In this document: in pieces, positions 27,367 to 37,147 of the stretch
Layout of the letters: each line of letters starts with the position of its first letter
Position numbering within the stretch: position 1 is the stretch's first letter
From: an uncultured Bacteroidota bacterium
GTDB taxonomy: Bacteria; Bacteroidota; Bacteroidia; Chitinophagales; Chitinophagaceae
Length of the DNA: 64,000 nt
Reading direction: 5' to 3'
Assembly (NCBI GenBank): GCA_903938445.1
Contig: CAJADG010000082.1
Coordinates: 1-64,000 of the forward strand
Notes under the pieces: generated by a model
What the model was told of the DNA's origin: nothing
Database searches by the model: none
What the model saw: only the letters and a program-made list of their open reading frames with translations
Program-made: the position numbers and the translations under genes

Positions 27367-27813
27367 ATGAGTATGACTATTTCATTTAATAAAGCTGATA
27401 AGAACATAAGCCTGGGAAACAGAGTTGCCTTAAAATTGTTCTTAGAAAAGCAAATGAAAAAGGAAGGTATTCGAATTGAGTTTCTTCAGTATGTTTTTTG
27501 CTCTGATAAGTATTTGTTGGAGATCAATAAGCAGTTTTTAAACCACGATTACTATACCGATATTATCAGTTTTGATTTATCAGAGGTAAAAGGGGAACTT
27601 ATTGGAGACATCTATATAAGTGTGGACCGTGTGAAGGAGAATGCGAAATTGATAAAGACCACACAGGCTAATGAATTATTAAGGGTAATATTTCACGGTG
27701 CCTTACATTTTTGTGGATACAAGGACAAGAAGCCTGCTGATACCAAACTAATGAGGTCCATGGAGGACAAATGGTTGAGAATGTTCCATGTGGAACACTC
27801 GAAGTCGAAATAG
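27367..27813 (+). CDS. ybeY: endoribonuclease YbeY (rRNA maturation factor)
   Basis: A 148-residue metal-dependent RNase involved in 16S rRNA maturation and ribosome quality control. The motif FHGALHFCGYKDKKPAD corresponds to the HGxLHLxGyDH zinc site, with the first two His kept and the third replaced by Asp. As I recall, GYKDK is usual in Bacteroidota YbeY, so this is probably lineage-specific rather than a loss. DYYTDIISFDLSE matches the NVLSFP-type segment. The last codons (MFHVEHSKSK) encode a parS-like palindrome in the DNA, so the C-terminal tail is shaped by a DNA site. mnmG follows after 67 bp. Confidence 0.92.
   Translation: MSMTISFNKADKNISLGNRVALKLFLEKQMKKEGIRIEFLQYVFCSDKYLLEINKQFLNHDYYTDIISFDLSEVKGELIGDIYISVDRVKENAKLIKTTQANELLRVIFHGALHFCGYKDKKPADTKLMRSMEDKWLRMFHVEHSKSK
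27782..27797. promoter_or_regulatory. parS-like palindrome 1, inside the ybeY 3' end
   Basis: TGTTCCATGTGGAACA is a 16 bp near-perfect palindrome, differing from the known parS form TGTTCCACGTGAAACA of Bacillus subtilis at two positions. It is read in ybeY as MFHVEH. ParB binds such sites for chromosome segregation. The call rests on sequence likeness. Confidence 0.6.
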
Positions 27814-27828
27814 GGAAAAAATTTAGGA

Positions 27829-27844
27829 TGTTCCACGTGGAACG
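27829..27844. promoter_or_regulatory. parS-like palindrome 2, in the ybeY-mnmG gap
   Basis: TGTTCCACGTGGAACG contains the perfect 14 bp palindrome GTTCCACGTGGAAC and differs from the Bacillus subtilis parS at two positions. It lies 47 bp (centre to centre) from the first site and 37 bp before the mnmG start. Confidence 0.68.
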
Positions 27845-27865
27845 TTTTAATATAACATACCATCT

Positions 27866-27873
27866 TATCTTTG
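27866..27873 (+). promoter_or_regulatory. -7 promoter element of mnmG
   Basis: TATCTTTG matches TAnnTTTG and ends 7 nt before the mnmG ATG at 27881, so the mRNA would have a very short or no leader. The second parS-like site lies 21 bp upstream and may overlap the polymerase footprint. Confidence 0.5.
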
Positions 27874-27880
27874 CAATCTT

Positions 27881-29749
27881 ATGTTTCCAAAATACAATGT
27901 TATAGTAGTAGGGGCCGGTCATGCTGGATGTGAAGCAGCAGCGGCGGCGGCGAATATGGGTAGCAAGGTTTTACTTGTTACTATGAATATGCAGACCATT
28001 GCACAAATGAGCTGTAACCCTGCCATGGGCGGAATTGCCAAAGGACAAATTGTAAGAGAGATTGATGCGTTGGGTGGGTATAGTGGAATTGTTTCTGACT
28101 TAAGTACGATCCAGTTTAGAATGTTGAATAAGAGCAAGGGGCCTGCAATGTGGAGTCCAAGAACCCAAAATGACAGACACCTTTTTGCAGCTAAGTGGAG
28201 AGAAATGTTAGAGCAAACTCCGAATGTAGATTTTTACCAGGATTCTGTCAATGAATTAATTATAAAAAATGGTAAAGCTTGTGGGGTTAAAACAAGTCTT
28301 GGTCATTTGATTGAATCGGATGCGGTTGTAATTACCAGTGGTACTTTCTTAAATGGTATCATGCATATTGGAGAGAAACAAATTGGAGGTGGTCGTGTTG
28401 CTGAAAAAGCTGCTACAGGAATTACAGAGCAATTGGTTTCTTTTGGTATGGAATCAGATAGACTTAAAACAGGAACACCTCCAAGGGTAGACGGAAGAAG
28501 TTTGGATTATTCTAAAATGGAAGAGCAAAAAGGAGATGAAGAAGTAGTAGGATTTTCTTATTTGAATACGCCTAAAACAAAAGCATCCGAACAAAGATCT
28601 TGTTGGATAACGTATACAGATACTATTGTTCATGATATATTAAAAACAGGTTTCGACCGTAGCCCAATGTATGCGGGAAGAATTGAGGGAGTGGGCCCTA
28701 GATATTGTCCAAGTATTGAGGATAAGATTAACCGTTTTGCAGAAAGAGAAAGACACCAATTATTTGTAGAGCCAGAAGGATGGAATACAGTGGAAATATA
28801 TGTAAATGGCTTTAGTACAAGTTTACCAGAAGAAGTTCAATACGAAGCACTTCGTAGAGTTCCAGGTTTTGCGAATGCTAGAATGTTTAGACCGGGTTAT
28901 GCTATTGAGTACGACTTCTTTCAACCTACTCAATTAAAATATACACTAGAAACTAAAGCAATCGAAAATTTATATTTCGCCGGACAAATAAATGGAACAA
29001 CGGGTTATGAGGAAGCAGCTTGTCAAGGTATCATGGCCGGTATGAATGCGCATTTAAAAATAACGCATCAAGCTCCGTTTATTTTACACCGCAGTGATGC
29101 ATATATAGGTGTTTTAATTGATGACTTAATTGGTAAAGGAACCAATGAGCCTTATCGTATGTTTACATCACGTGCAGAATTTAGGACTTTGTTAAGACAA
29201 GATAATGCGGATTTAAGATTAACCGAAATCAGCTACAAACTAGGCCTAGCAAAGGAAGAGCGCATGCATCGTGTTGATTTAAAAAATAAAGAAGTTGCAG
29301 ATATTAAAAATATTTTAGCAAGTCAATCGATCGAACCATCAGAAATAAATGAGTTTTTAACTACGATTGAATCAGCAACTTTAAACGAAAAACAAAAGGC
29401 TGCAAAGTTAGTATTACGTCCCAATATTAGTCTTCAACAAATTATTGATAATAGCCAAAGTTTAAAAGAAGGCTTATTAAATAAAGAAACTGAATTTTTA
29501 GAACAAGCAGAAATTCAAATTAAGTACGAGCGCTATATTGAAAAAGAAAAAGAGATAGTAGATCGTATGGCATCATTGGAGAATTTAGTAATTCCTGAAA
29601 CTTTCGATTATGATAAAGTTGCGGCGCTTTCTATCGAAGCACTTCAAAAATTCAAGAAAATAAGACCAGTTACCATTGGACAAGCTAGCCGCATAAGCGG
29701 TGTGAATCCAAGTGATATCCAAATATTAATGGTTTATATGGGTCGTTAG
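27881..29749 (+). CDS. mnmG: tRNA uridine-5-carboxymethylaminomethyl modification enzyme MnmG (GidA)
   Basis: A 622-residue FAD-dependent enzyme that, with MnmE, modifies uridine 34 of several tRNAs. The N-terminal FAD-binding GAGHAGCEAA, the GGIAKGQIVREIDALGG and QFRMLNKSKGPAMWSPR blocks, the C-terminal NAD/FAD elements (GQINGTTGYEEAACQG) and the helical tail are all present, and the length is standard. In many bacteria this gene is a neighbour of the replication origin. Here two parS-like sites precede it. MnmE is not in the window. Confidence 0.97.
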   Translation: MFPKYNVIVVGAGHAGCEAAAAAANMGSKVLLVTMNMQTIAQMSCNPAMGGIAKGQIVREIDALGGYSGIVSDLSTIQFRMLNKSKGPAMWSPRTQNDRHLFAAKWREMLEQTPNVDFYQDSVNELIIKNGKACGVKTSLGHLIESDAVVITSGTFLNGIMHIGEKQIGGGRVAEKAATGITEQLVSFGMESDRLKTGTPPRVDGRSLDYSKMEEQKGDEEVVGFSYLNTPKTKASEQRSCWITYTDTIVHDILKTGFDRSPMYAGRIEGVGPRYCPSIEDKINRFAERERHQLFVEPEGWNTVEIYVNGFSTSLPEEVQYEALRRVPGFANARMFRPGYAIEYDFFQPTQLKYTLETKAIENLYFAGQINGTTGYEEAACQGIMAGMNAHLKITHQAPFILHRSDAYIGVLIDDLIGKGTNEPYRMFTSRAEFRTLLRQDNADLRLTEISYKLGLAKEERMHRVDLKNKEVADIKNILASQSIEPSEINEFLTTIESATLNEKQKAAKLVLRPNISLQQIIDNSQSLKEGLLNKETEFLEQAEIQIKYERYIEKEKEIVDRMASLENLVIPETFDYDKVAALSIEALQKFKKIRPVTIGQASRISGVNPSDIQILMVYMGR

Positions 29750-29854
29750 GTTTTTAATTAAAACCATCTATCAAAAAATAAATATTGTTCTTTTTTGCAA
29801 AGAAGTATTTTAGTAGCTTTAGAATATTCTATCATTATTAAAATACTGTCGCGC

Positions 29855-32800
29855 ATGAAGAGGATCTTTTTATGGCTAACACTTTTATCTATAAGTGTTG
29901 TTACAAGAGCACAAGAGACTTTCCCGGTTAACGGAGTAAGAGATGTTCGTTTGGGTTTGTATGCATTTACAAACGCAACGATTGTGCAAAATGCTACTAC
30001 TAAAATTGAAAAAGGAACCCTCCTTATAAAACAAGGGAAAATAATTGCAGTGGGTACAAATGTAAATGTACCTAATGATGCAGTTGTGGTAGATTGTAGT
30101 GGGAAATTTATTTATCCTTCATTTATTGACGCTTATACAAATTATGGTGTAGGTGCTCCAAGCAGACCAGCAGGTGGATTCAATTATGGCGCACCAGCAC
30201 AATTTGTTTCAAATAAACCAGGAGCATATAACTGGAATCAAGCGATTAAACCAGAAGTAAATGCTGCAGAAATATTTGTAACCGATGATGCTGTTGCAAG
30301 CAGTTTTAGAGCAAATGGTTTCGGTACAGTATTTACACATGTTAAAGATGGAATTGCACGCGGTACGGGTGCAGTAGTAACTTTAGCAACAGAAGATGCA
30401 CACCAAGCACTTATTAAGACAAAGGCTGCTGCGGTATATTCTTTCGAGAAAGGTTCTTCAACACAATCTTACCCAAGTAGTTTAATGGGTAGTGTTGCTT
30501 TGCTTCGTCAAACATATTTAGATGCAAAATGGTATCAAAATAAACCTGCTTCAGAAGGAACTAATCTTTCTTTAGAAGCATTTAATGCAAACCAATCTTT
30601 GCCTCAAATATTTGCGGCTGATGATAAATGGTCAACACTAAGAGCTAACAGAATTGGAAATGAATTTGGAGTACAATACATTTTAAAAGGTGGTGATAAT
30701 GGTTATCAAAGAATAGATGAGTTAGCAAAAACAAAGGCATCCTTTATTATTGGAATTGACTTCCCGGCTGCATTAGATGTAGAAGATCCTAATGATGCTC
30801 GTTTTGTATCATTAGCCGATATGAAACATTGGGAATTAGCGCCTACCAATCCTGGTGCTTTTGAAAAAGCAAATATTCCTTTTAGTATTTCAGTTTCAGA
30901 AATGAAAGATTCAAAAGCATTCTTTGCTAATTTAAGAAAAGCAATTAGTGCAGGATTATCTGAAGCAAAAGCATTAGAGGCTTTAACTAAAACTCCGGCT
31001 ACACAAATTGGTGTATACGATCAAGTGGGATCTATTGAAAATGGTAAATTGGCGAACTTTATTATTACAACGGAACCTATATTTAATAGTAATGCAAAAA
31101 TTATTGAAAACTGGGTACAAGGTAAAAAATATGATGTGAATGCATCTGATTGGTCAAATTATGCTGGAAAATATAAATTAACGATCAATAATGCAGGTTT
31201 AAATACTTCATATAATTTAGAAGTTAAAAAAGATTTGTCCGCATCTATTATTGGTGCAGACACATTAACTGCTAAAGTTGCCATAAATGAATCTATCGTT
31301 AAATTAAGTTTCCCGTCTAAAAAAGGAAAAGGCGCAGAACAAATTAAATTAGGTGGTATTGTGGGCGGAAAAACATGGAACGGTATAGGGACGGATGCGC
31401 AAGGAAATAAAACTACTTGGACAGCAACACTTGTAGGAGAAATTACTACAGCTCCTGAAAAGAAAGCTTGGTCTGATTCTACAAAAGCCCTTGCAAAAAT
31501 TACATATCCTTTTGTTGGATTTGGAAATGAAACCATTCCTTCTCAAGAAACTATATTGATTAAAAATGCAACCGTTTGGACAAGCGAAAAAGAAGGTGTT
31601 TTACAAAATACGGACGTGCTAGTGAAAGGTGGGAAAATTGCAAAAGTTGGAAATAATATTTCTGACGCAACTGCAAAAGTTATTGATGGTACTGGTAAAC
31701 ATTTAAGTGCCGGAATTATTGATGAGCACTCACATATTGCAGCCCTTTCAATCAATGAAGGTGCTCAATCGGTTACAAGTGAAGTGCGTATTGGAGACAA
31801 TATGAATCCAGAAGACATTAATATCTATCGTCAATTGAGTGGTGGAGTAACAACTTCACATATTTTACATGGTTCTGCTAACACCATTGGTGGTCAAACT
31901 CAATTAATAAAATTACGTTGGGGTACTACTGATGAAGGTTTGAAATTTGTGGGCGCTGATCCATTTATCAAATTTGCATTAGGTGAAAACGTAAAACGTA
32001 CTACTTCACAAAATAACAATCGTTTCCCGGATACTAGAATGGGAGTGGAAGAAGTTTTAACGGATGCATTTGATAGAGCAGTTGATTATCAAAAAGCGAT
32101 GAAATCAAATCCGAATTACAGAAAGGATTTAGAATTAGATGCGTTGGTTGAAATTATGAACAAAAAGCGCTTTATTACTTGTCACTCTTATGTACAACCA
32201 GAGATTACCTACACCATGCGTGTAGCTGAAAAATATGGTTTTAAAATTAATACTTTCACGCACATATTAGAAGGATATAAAGTTGCAGATAAAATGTTAG
32301 CGCATGGTGCAAATGTTTCTACTTTCTCTGATTGGTTTATGTATAAGCAAGAAGTAATTGATGCAATTGCTTATAATGCAGCAATCATGCAAAAAGTGGG
32401 ATTAAATGTTTGTATCAATTCTGATGATGCCGAAATGGCGCGTCGTTTAAATCAAGAAGCTGGTAAAGTGGTTAAGTATGGTGGTGTTTCAGAAACAGAA
32501 GCATTAAACATGGTGACGATTAATCCTGCGAAAGCTTTACACGTAGCGGATAAGGTTGGAAGCATTAAAGTGGGTAAAGATGCCGACTTGGTATTATGGT
32601 CAGATAATCCATTAAGTATTTATGCAAAATCATTGTATACAATAGTAGATGGAGTTATTTATTTTGATCGTGAAAAAGATGCTGTTGCAAGTAAAAATGT
32701 AGCTGCTGAAAAAGCAAGATTAATTCAAAAAATGTTAGGTGAAAAAAGAGCGGGTGCTCCTACAAGACCAGCCACAGCAAGCTTACAAACCATATTAAAT

Positions 32801-32860
32801 TGCGGTGATCACGAACATGCAGATGCATTAACAACTATTTACGAAAACGAAAAAAACTAA
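29855..32860 (+). CDS. exported amidohydrolase with two metal-hydrolase-like halves
   Basis: A 1001-residue protein from the ATG at 29855, chosen because it gives a signal peptide (LWLTLLSISVVTRAQ); the track starts 20 codons earlier. It contains two amidohydrolase-like units. The first (about 40-450) lacks the metal HxH: the expected place reads IYPSFIDAYTNYG. The second (about 570-960) has a full site: GIIDEHSHIAAL, ITCHSYVQPE, FTHILEGYK and the acid INSDDAEM. The second half is therefore probably the active one. The substrate may be a dipeptide or cyclic amide. The related gene at 32864 follows after 3 bp in the same operon. Confidence 0.83.
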   Translation: MKRIFLWLTLLSISVVTRAQETFPVNGVRDVRLGLYAFTNATIVQNATTKIEKGTLLIKQGKIIAVGTNVNVPNDAVVVDCSGKFIYPSFIDAYTNYGVGAPSRPAGGFNYGAPAQFVSNKPGAYNWNQAIKPEVNAAEIFVTDDAVASSFRANGFGTVFTHVKDGIARGTGAVVTLATEDAHQALIKTKAAAVYSFEKGSSTQSYPSSLMGSVALLRQTYLDAKWYQNKPASEGTNLSLEAFNANQSLPQIFAADDKWSTLRANRIGNEFGVQYILKGGDNGYQRIDELAKTKASFIIGIDFPAALDVEDPNDARFVSLADMKHWELAPTNPGAFEKANIPFSISVSEMKDSKAFFANLRKAISAGLSEAKALEALTKTPATQIGVYDQVGSIENGKLANFIITTEPIFNSNAKIIENWVQGKKYDVNASDWSNYAGKYKLTINNAGLNTSYNLEVKKDLSASIIGADTLTAKVAINESIVKLSFPSKKGKGAEQIKLGGIVGGKTWNGIGTDAQGNKTTWTATLVGEITTAPEKKAWSDSTKALAKITYPFVGFGNETIPSQETILIKNATVWTSEKEGVLQNTDVLVKGGKIAKVGNNISDATAKVIDGTGKHLSAGIIDEHSHIAALSINEGAQSVTSEVRIGDNMNPEDINIYRQLSGGVTTSHILHGSANTIGGQTQLIKLRWGTTDEGLKFVGADPFIKFALGENVKRTTSQNNNRFPDTRMGVEEVLTDAFDRAVDYQKAMKSNPNYRKDLELDALVEIMNKKRFITCHSYVQPEITYTMRVAEKYGFKINTFTHILEGYKVADKMLAHGANVSTFSDWFMYKQEVIDAIAYNAAIMQKVGLNVCINSDDAEMARRLNQEAGKVVKYGGVSETEALNMVTINPAKALHVADKVGSIKVGKDADLVLWSDNPLSIYAKSLYTIVDGVIYFDREKDAVASKNVAAEKARLIQKMLGEKRAGAPTRPATASLQTILNCGDHEHADALTTIYENEKN

Positions 32861-32863
32861 AAC

Positions 32864-34174
32864 ATGCAAAAGAAATATTCTAGTTTATTTATATTGTCTC
32901 TTGCATTGTTATGTAAAGTAACAAGTGCTCAAGAAACAATTTATCCAGCTGTTGCACAACAAGGCATTACAGCTATTACACACGCAACAGTGCATGTGGG
33001 CAATGGAACAGTATTAAATGATGCTACCGTTGTTTTTGAAAAAGGTAAAATTACGGCGGTAGGTGCAGGATTAGCAACACCGGCGGGTGCTACTTTAGTG
33101 GACGGCACTGGAAAACAGGTTTATCCTGGTTTAATATTATCTAATTCCTACTTAGGTTTGAAAGAGGTTGCAAATGGAGTAAGAGGTAGTAATGATCTTG
33201 TAGAAATTGGAGAAAACAATGCGAGTATTAGATCATTGGTTTCTTATAATTCTGATTCAAAAATTACCAATGTACTAAGAGCAAATGGCATTTTATTAGC
33301 GCATATTGCACCTGAAGGAGAATTAATAGACGGTCAATCAAGTGTAATTCAGTTAGATGCTTGGAACTATGAAGATGCTGCATATAAAGCTGACATTGGT
33401 CAATTTATTGAATTGCCTTCCTTTATAGTACGTCAAAGAGGACGTGGTTTTATGCGTCAAGCACAAACAGCAGATCCTTTAAAAGATGCTTTTAATAAAA
33501 TTGAAACTATTAAAAAGTTCTTTACAGATGCACATGCTTATTTACAAGAAAAAAACCATGTTACTAATAATTTAAAATTAGAAGCTACACGAGGTTTGTT
33601 TGAAGGAAGACAAAAATTATATGTTCGTGCAAATGAAGTAAAACAAATGTTGATTGCCATTGAATTGGGTAAAACATTTGGTTTTAAAATAGTGATCGTA
33701 GGAGGTTCTGAAAGCTTCCAAATTGCACCTATTTTAGCTGCAAATAATATACCAGTAATATTAGATGGTCAACACGCATTACCAAGTACCGAAGATGATG
33801 ACGTGGACCAACCCTATAAATTACCAGCTCAATTAACAAAGGCGGGAGTTTTAGTATCCTTGAGCGATATGAGTGAAAATACGAAACAAAGAAACCTTGC
33901 TTTTAATGCGGGAACTGCGGCTACTTATGGATTAACAAAGGAAGAGGCTTTAAGTGCCATTACCTTAAATAGTGCAAAAGTTTTGGGCATTGATGATGTT
34001 ACAGGTTCTATTGAAACAGGAAAAGATGCCAATATTATTGTTAGCGAGGGTGACATTCTAGATATGCGTGGAAACCAAGTGGTGAAAGCGTTTATACAGG
34101 GTCGTGACATTTCATTAGACAATAAACAAAAGCAACTATTTGAACGTTACAAATACAAGTATAAAATAAAGTAA
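32864..34174 (+). CDS. exported amidohydrolase paralogue, apparently without the metal HxH
   Basis: A 436-residue protein with a signal peptide ending near residue 22 (VTSAQ). It has the amidohydrolase composite-domain blocks (TAITHATVHVGNGTVLNDATVVFEKGKITAVG and, at the C-terminus, ALSAITLNSAKVLGIDDVTGSIETGKDANIIV). The expected HxH position reads VYPGLILSNSYLGL, so the usual zinc ligands are missing. It resembles the first half of the large upstream gene and probably forms a heterocomplex with it or serves as a non-catalytic partner. A terminator follows before polA. Confidence 0.78.
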   Translation: MQKKYSSLFILSLALLCKVTSAQETIYPAVAQQGITAITHATVHVGNGTVLNDATVVFEKGKITAVGAGLATPAGATLVDGTGKQVYPGLILSNSYLGLKEVANGVRGSNDLVEIGENNASIRSLVSYNSDSKITNVLRANGILLAHIAPEGELIDGQSSVIQLDAWNYEDAAYKADIGQFIELPSFIVRQRGRGFMRQAQTADPLKDAFNKIETIKKFFTDAHAYLQEKNHVTNNLKLEATRGLFEGRQKLYVRANEVKQMLIAIELGKTFGFKIVIVGGSESFQIAPILAANNIPVILDGQHALPSTEDDDVDQPYKLPAQLTKAGVLVSLSDMSENTKQRNLAFNAGTAATYGLTKEEALSAITLNSAKVLGIDDVTGSIETGKDANIIVSEGDILDMRGNQVVKAFIQGRDISLDNKQKQLFERYKYKYKIK

Positions 34175-34199
34175 TTCTATTGATCGCTTGTTTTAATAT

Positions 34200-34236
34200 A
34201 CATCCCATTCGCGAAAGCGTTTGGGATGTTTTTTTT
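34200..34236 (+). terminator. intrinsic terminator with GNRA-capped hairpin
   Basis: The outer stem ACATCCCA / TGGGATGT surrounds a short CGC-GAAA-GCG tetraloop hairpin and is followed by a run of eight T. It ends the amidohydrolase operon and directly precedes polA. Confidence 0.88.
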
Positions 34237-34249
34237 GTACCTTAGCAAC

Positions 34250-37147
34250 ATGGCTAAAAAACTATATTTATTGGACGCATTGGCTTTAATTTATAGAGCT
34301 TATTATGCATTGATACGCACACCAAGAATTACAAGTACAGGAATTAATACGAATGCACAATTCGGTTTTACGAATACTCTTTTAGAAATTATTAAAAAAG
34401 AAAACCCTACACATATAGCAGTTTGTTTCGACACACATGCACCAACTGAAAGACATACAGATTTTACTGATTATAAAGCAAATCGTGAAGCCGCACCTGA
34501 AGATTTGCTAAGTTCTTTACCTCATATCAAAGCCATCATTGAGGGTTTCAATATTCCGGTGGTAGAGTGTGATGGTTTTGAAGCAGATGATGTAATTGGT
34601 ACTTTAGCTTGGCAGGCTGCAGATTTGGGTTATGAGGTATATATGGTCACTCCAGATAAAGACTATGGACAATTATTGGTGAAACCAAACGTATATATGT
34701 GGAAACCACCCGCTTTTGGAAATGAAAGAGAAATAATTGATGCAGAAAAAATTAAAGCAAAATGGGATATCGCAAGAGTTGATCAAGTAGTAGACATGCT
34801 AGGTTTAATGGGAGATGCAGCTGATAATATTCCTGGAATTCCAGGTGTGGGAGAAAAAACGGCTGCAAAATTATTAAAAGAATATGATACACTTGAGGGT
34901 GTACTAGCCAATGCTGACAAGATTAAAGGCGCAATGGGTGAAAAAGTAAGAGCCGGGGTGGATTCTGCTATCATGAGTAAAAAATTAGCAACCATTATTA
35001 CCAATGTGCCAGTTCAGTTTCATGAAGAAGATTACAAACTTTCAGAAAAGAATATACCAGCACTTACAGAAATATTTAATTTATTAGAATTTAAAACGCT
35101 AGGTAAAAGAATTTTAGGAAGTGATTTTGAAATAGTAACAGAAGGTGCAAAAGATAAACAAGTGGATCTTTTTGGGAATGAAGTAAAGCCTGTTAAAGAA
35201 AAGAGTAATAAAACTAAAACAAATACCATCGAATCATTAGAAGCATCCATTGCATCGAATGAAAATGAAACGGAAAATATGGATGGTGATGATGAAGAGT
35301 TGCCTCAAATAATAGTTAACAAAAATATAAATAATACCGAACATAAATATGAAGCAATTGTTGGAGAAGAGGCGATCAAACAATTAGTAACATCTTTATT
35401 AAATGAAAAAGAAATTTGTATTGATACTGAAACAACAGGCATAGATGCAAACAATGTATCTCTTGTGGGACTAAGCTTTGCATACAAAGAGCATGAGGGT
35501 TATTATATTCCTGTAGCCAATGATGAAAATGGTGTTAATGGGGCAGCGCATATATTATCATTGTTCACCGAGTTATTCAATAAAGAAGATATCACCTGGA
35601 TTGGACAAAATTTAAAATATGATTTTTTAGTATTAAAATGGTATGGTGTAGAAATTAAAGGAAAAACATTTGACACCATGTTGGCCCATTATGTTATTGA
35701 ACCAGAAGGTAGACGTAGCATGGATTTGTTAAGTGGTCAGTTTTTAGGATATGAACCGGTAGCAATTGAAACCTTGATTGGAAAAAAAGGGAAAAATCAA
35801 GGAACTATGCGTGATGTGGAATTAGATTTAATTAAAGAATATGCAGCTGAGGATGCAGATATTACCTTACAATTAAAACATTGTTTTTATCCAATGTTAA
35901 ATAAAAAAGGAGTTGAAAAAGTGTTTGAAGAAGTAGAGAATCCTTTGGTAAGAGTATTAGTAGATATGGAATATGAGGGGGTAAAAGTGGATACTAACTT
36001 TTTAAACGATTATAGTATTGTTTTAGAAGAAGAAGCAAAAAAAGCAGAAGAACGTGTATTTGATCAAGCTGGCGTTAGATTTAATTTAGCATCACCAAAA
36101 CAATTGGGTGAGGTTTTATTTGATGTTTTGAAATTAGATCCTAAAGCAAAAAAAACAAAGACGGGGCAATATGCCACTGGCGAAGATGTGTTATCTAAAA
36201 TGGCAGCAAAACACAAAATTGTTGATGATATTTTAAATTTTAGAGAAATAACAAAATTAAAGTCAACCTATGTGGATGCTATACCTGAATTGATTAATCC
36301 TAAAACAGGCAGAATCCATACTAGCTATGCACAAGCTGTGGCGGTTACAGGAAGACTAAGTAGCACCAATCCCAACTTACAAAACATTCCCATTCGTTCT
36401 GAAAGAGGAAGAGAAATTAGAAAAGCATTTATTCCAAGAGATCCAAGTAGAGTTTTGGTAAGCGCCGATTATTCGCAAATTGAATTAAGAATTGTTGCGG
36501 CCATTAGCGGTGATCCTAATATGTGTGAAGCCTTTAAACAAGGTAAAGATATTCATACCGCAACCGCTGCGAAAGTATATGGAATAGCGGAAGAGGATGT
36601 AACCAAAGAAATGCGTTACAAAGCGAAGAGTGTGAACTTTGGAATTATTTATGGTCAAGGAGCTTTTGGACTTGCTGAAAATTTGGGAATTTCTAGAACA
36701 GAAGCAAAAGAGATCATTGATAATTACAAAAAGGAGTTTCCAAATATTCAAAAATATATGGACCAACAAATTAATAATGCAAAAGAGGTTGGATTTGTTG
36801 AAACATTAATGGGACGTAAAAGATGGTTAAGAGATATTAATAGTTCCAACTTTACGGTTCGTGGATTTGCAGAGAGAAACGCTATTAACTCCCCAATTCA
36901 AGGATCCGCTGCAGATATGATTAAGTTGGCAATGATTCGTGTTCATAACGAAATGAAAAAGAAACATTGGGAATCAAAAATGATTTTACAGGTGCACGAT
37001 GAACTGGTTTTTGATGCTGTAGAATCTGAATTGCCGGAATTAAAAGCGCTTATCTTAAATTGTATGACTTCTGCAATGGTATTACCAAATGAAGTACCAG
37101 TGGAAGCAGAAATTGGAGTAGGGAAAAATTGGTTAGAAGCACATTAG
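34250..37147 (+). CDS. polA: DNA polymerase I
   Basis: A 965-residue family A polymerase. The start is the ATG at 34250 (MAKKLYLLDALALIYRAY); the track adds eight residues. The N-terminal 5' nuclease (1-290) has FEADDVIGTLA and the helix-hairpin-helix IPGVGEKTAAKLL. The 3'-5' exonuclease (about 360-560) retains all motifs: IDTETTGID, the NLKYDF block, and YAAEDADIT. The polymerase domain has motif A DYSQIELRI, motif B KSVNFGIIYG and motif C HDELVFD. Proofreading is thus probably intact, which is not true of every Bacteroidota PolA. It takes part in Okazaki fragment processing and excision repair. Its stop codon overlaps the stop of the DUF2480 gene by a few bases. Confidence 0.97.
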   Translation: MAKKLYLLDALALIYRAYYALIRTPRITSTGINTNAQFGFTNTLLEIIKKENPTHIAVCFDTHAPTERHTDFTDYKANREAAPEDLLSSLPHIKAIIEGFNIPVVECDGFEADDVIGTLAWQAADLGYEVYMVTPDKDYGQLLVKPNVYMWKPPAFGNEREIIDAEKIKAKWDIARVDQVVDMLGLMGDAADNIPGIPGVGEKTAAKLLKEYDTLEGVLANADKIKGAMGEKVRAGVDSAIMSKKLATIITNVPVQFHEEDYKLSEKNIPALTEIFNLLEFKTLGKRILGSDFEIVTEGAKDKQVDLFGNEVKPVKEKSNKTKTNTIESLEASIASNENETENMDGDDEELPQIIVNKNINNTEHKYEAIVGEEAIKQLVTSLLNEKEICIDTETTGIDANNVSLVGLSFAYKEHEGYYIPVANDENGVNGAAHILSLFTELFNKEDITWIGQNLKYDFLVLKWYGVEIKGKTFDTMLAHYVIEPEGRRSMDLLSGQFLGYEPVAIETLIGKKGKNQGTMRDVELDLIKEYAAEDADITLQLKHCFYPMLNKKGVEKVFEEVENPLVRVLVDMEYEGVKVDTNFLNDYSIVLEEEAKKAEERVFDQAGVRFNLASPKQLGEVLFDVLKLDPKAKKTKTGQYATGEDVLSKMAAKHKIVDDILNFREITKLKSTYVDAIPELINPKTGRIHTSYAQAVAVTGRLSSTNPNLQNIPIRSERGREIRKAFIPRDPSRVLVSADYSQIELRIVAAISGDPNMCEAFKQGKDIHTATAAKVYGIAEEDVTKEMRYKAKSVNFGIIYGQGAFGLAENLGISRTEAKEIIDNYKKEFPNIQKYMDQQINNAKEVGFVETLMGRKRWLRDINSSNFTVRGFAERNAINSPIQGSAADMIKLAMIRVHNEMKKKHWESKMILQVHDELVFDAVESELPELKALILNCMTSAMVLPNEVPVEAEIGVGKNWLEAH

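Noticed and set aside
27668-27922. 84-residue minus-strand ORF across the ybeY-mnmG gap
   Set aside because: It spans two real gene ends and the parS-like palindromes, which supply its STWN and PHGTFS peptides.
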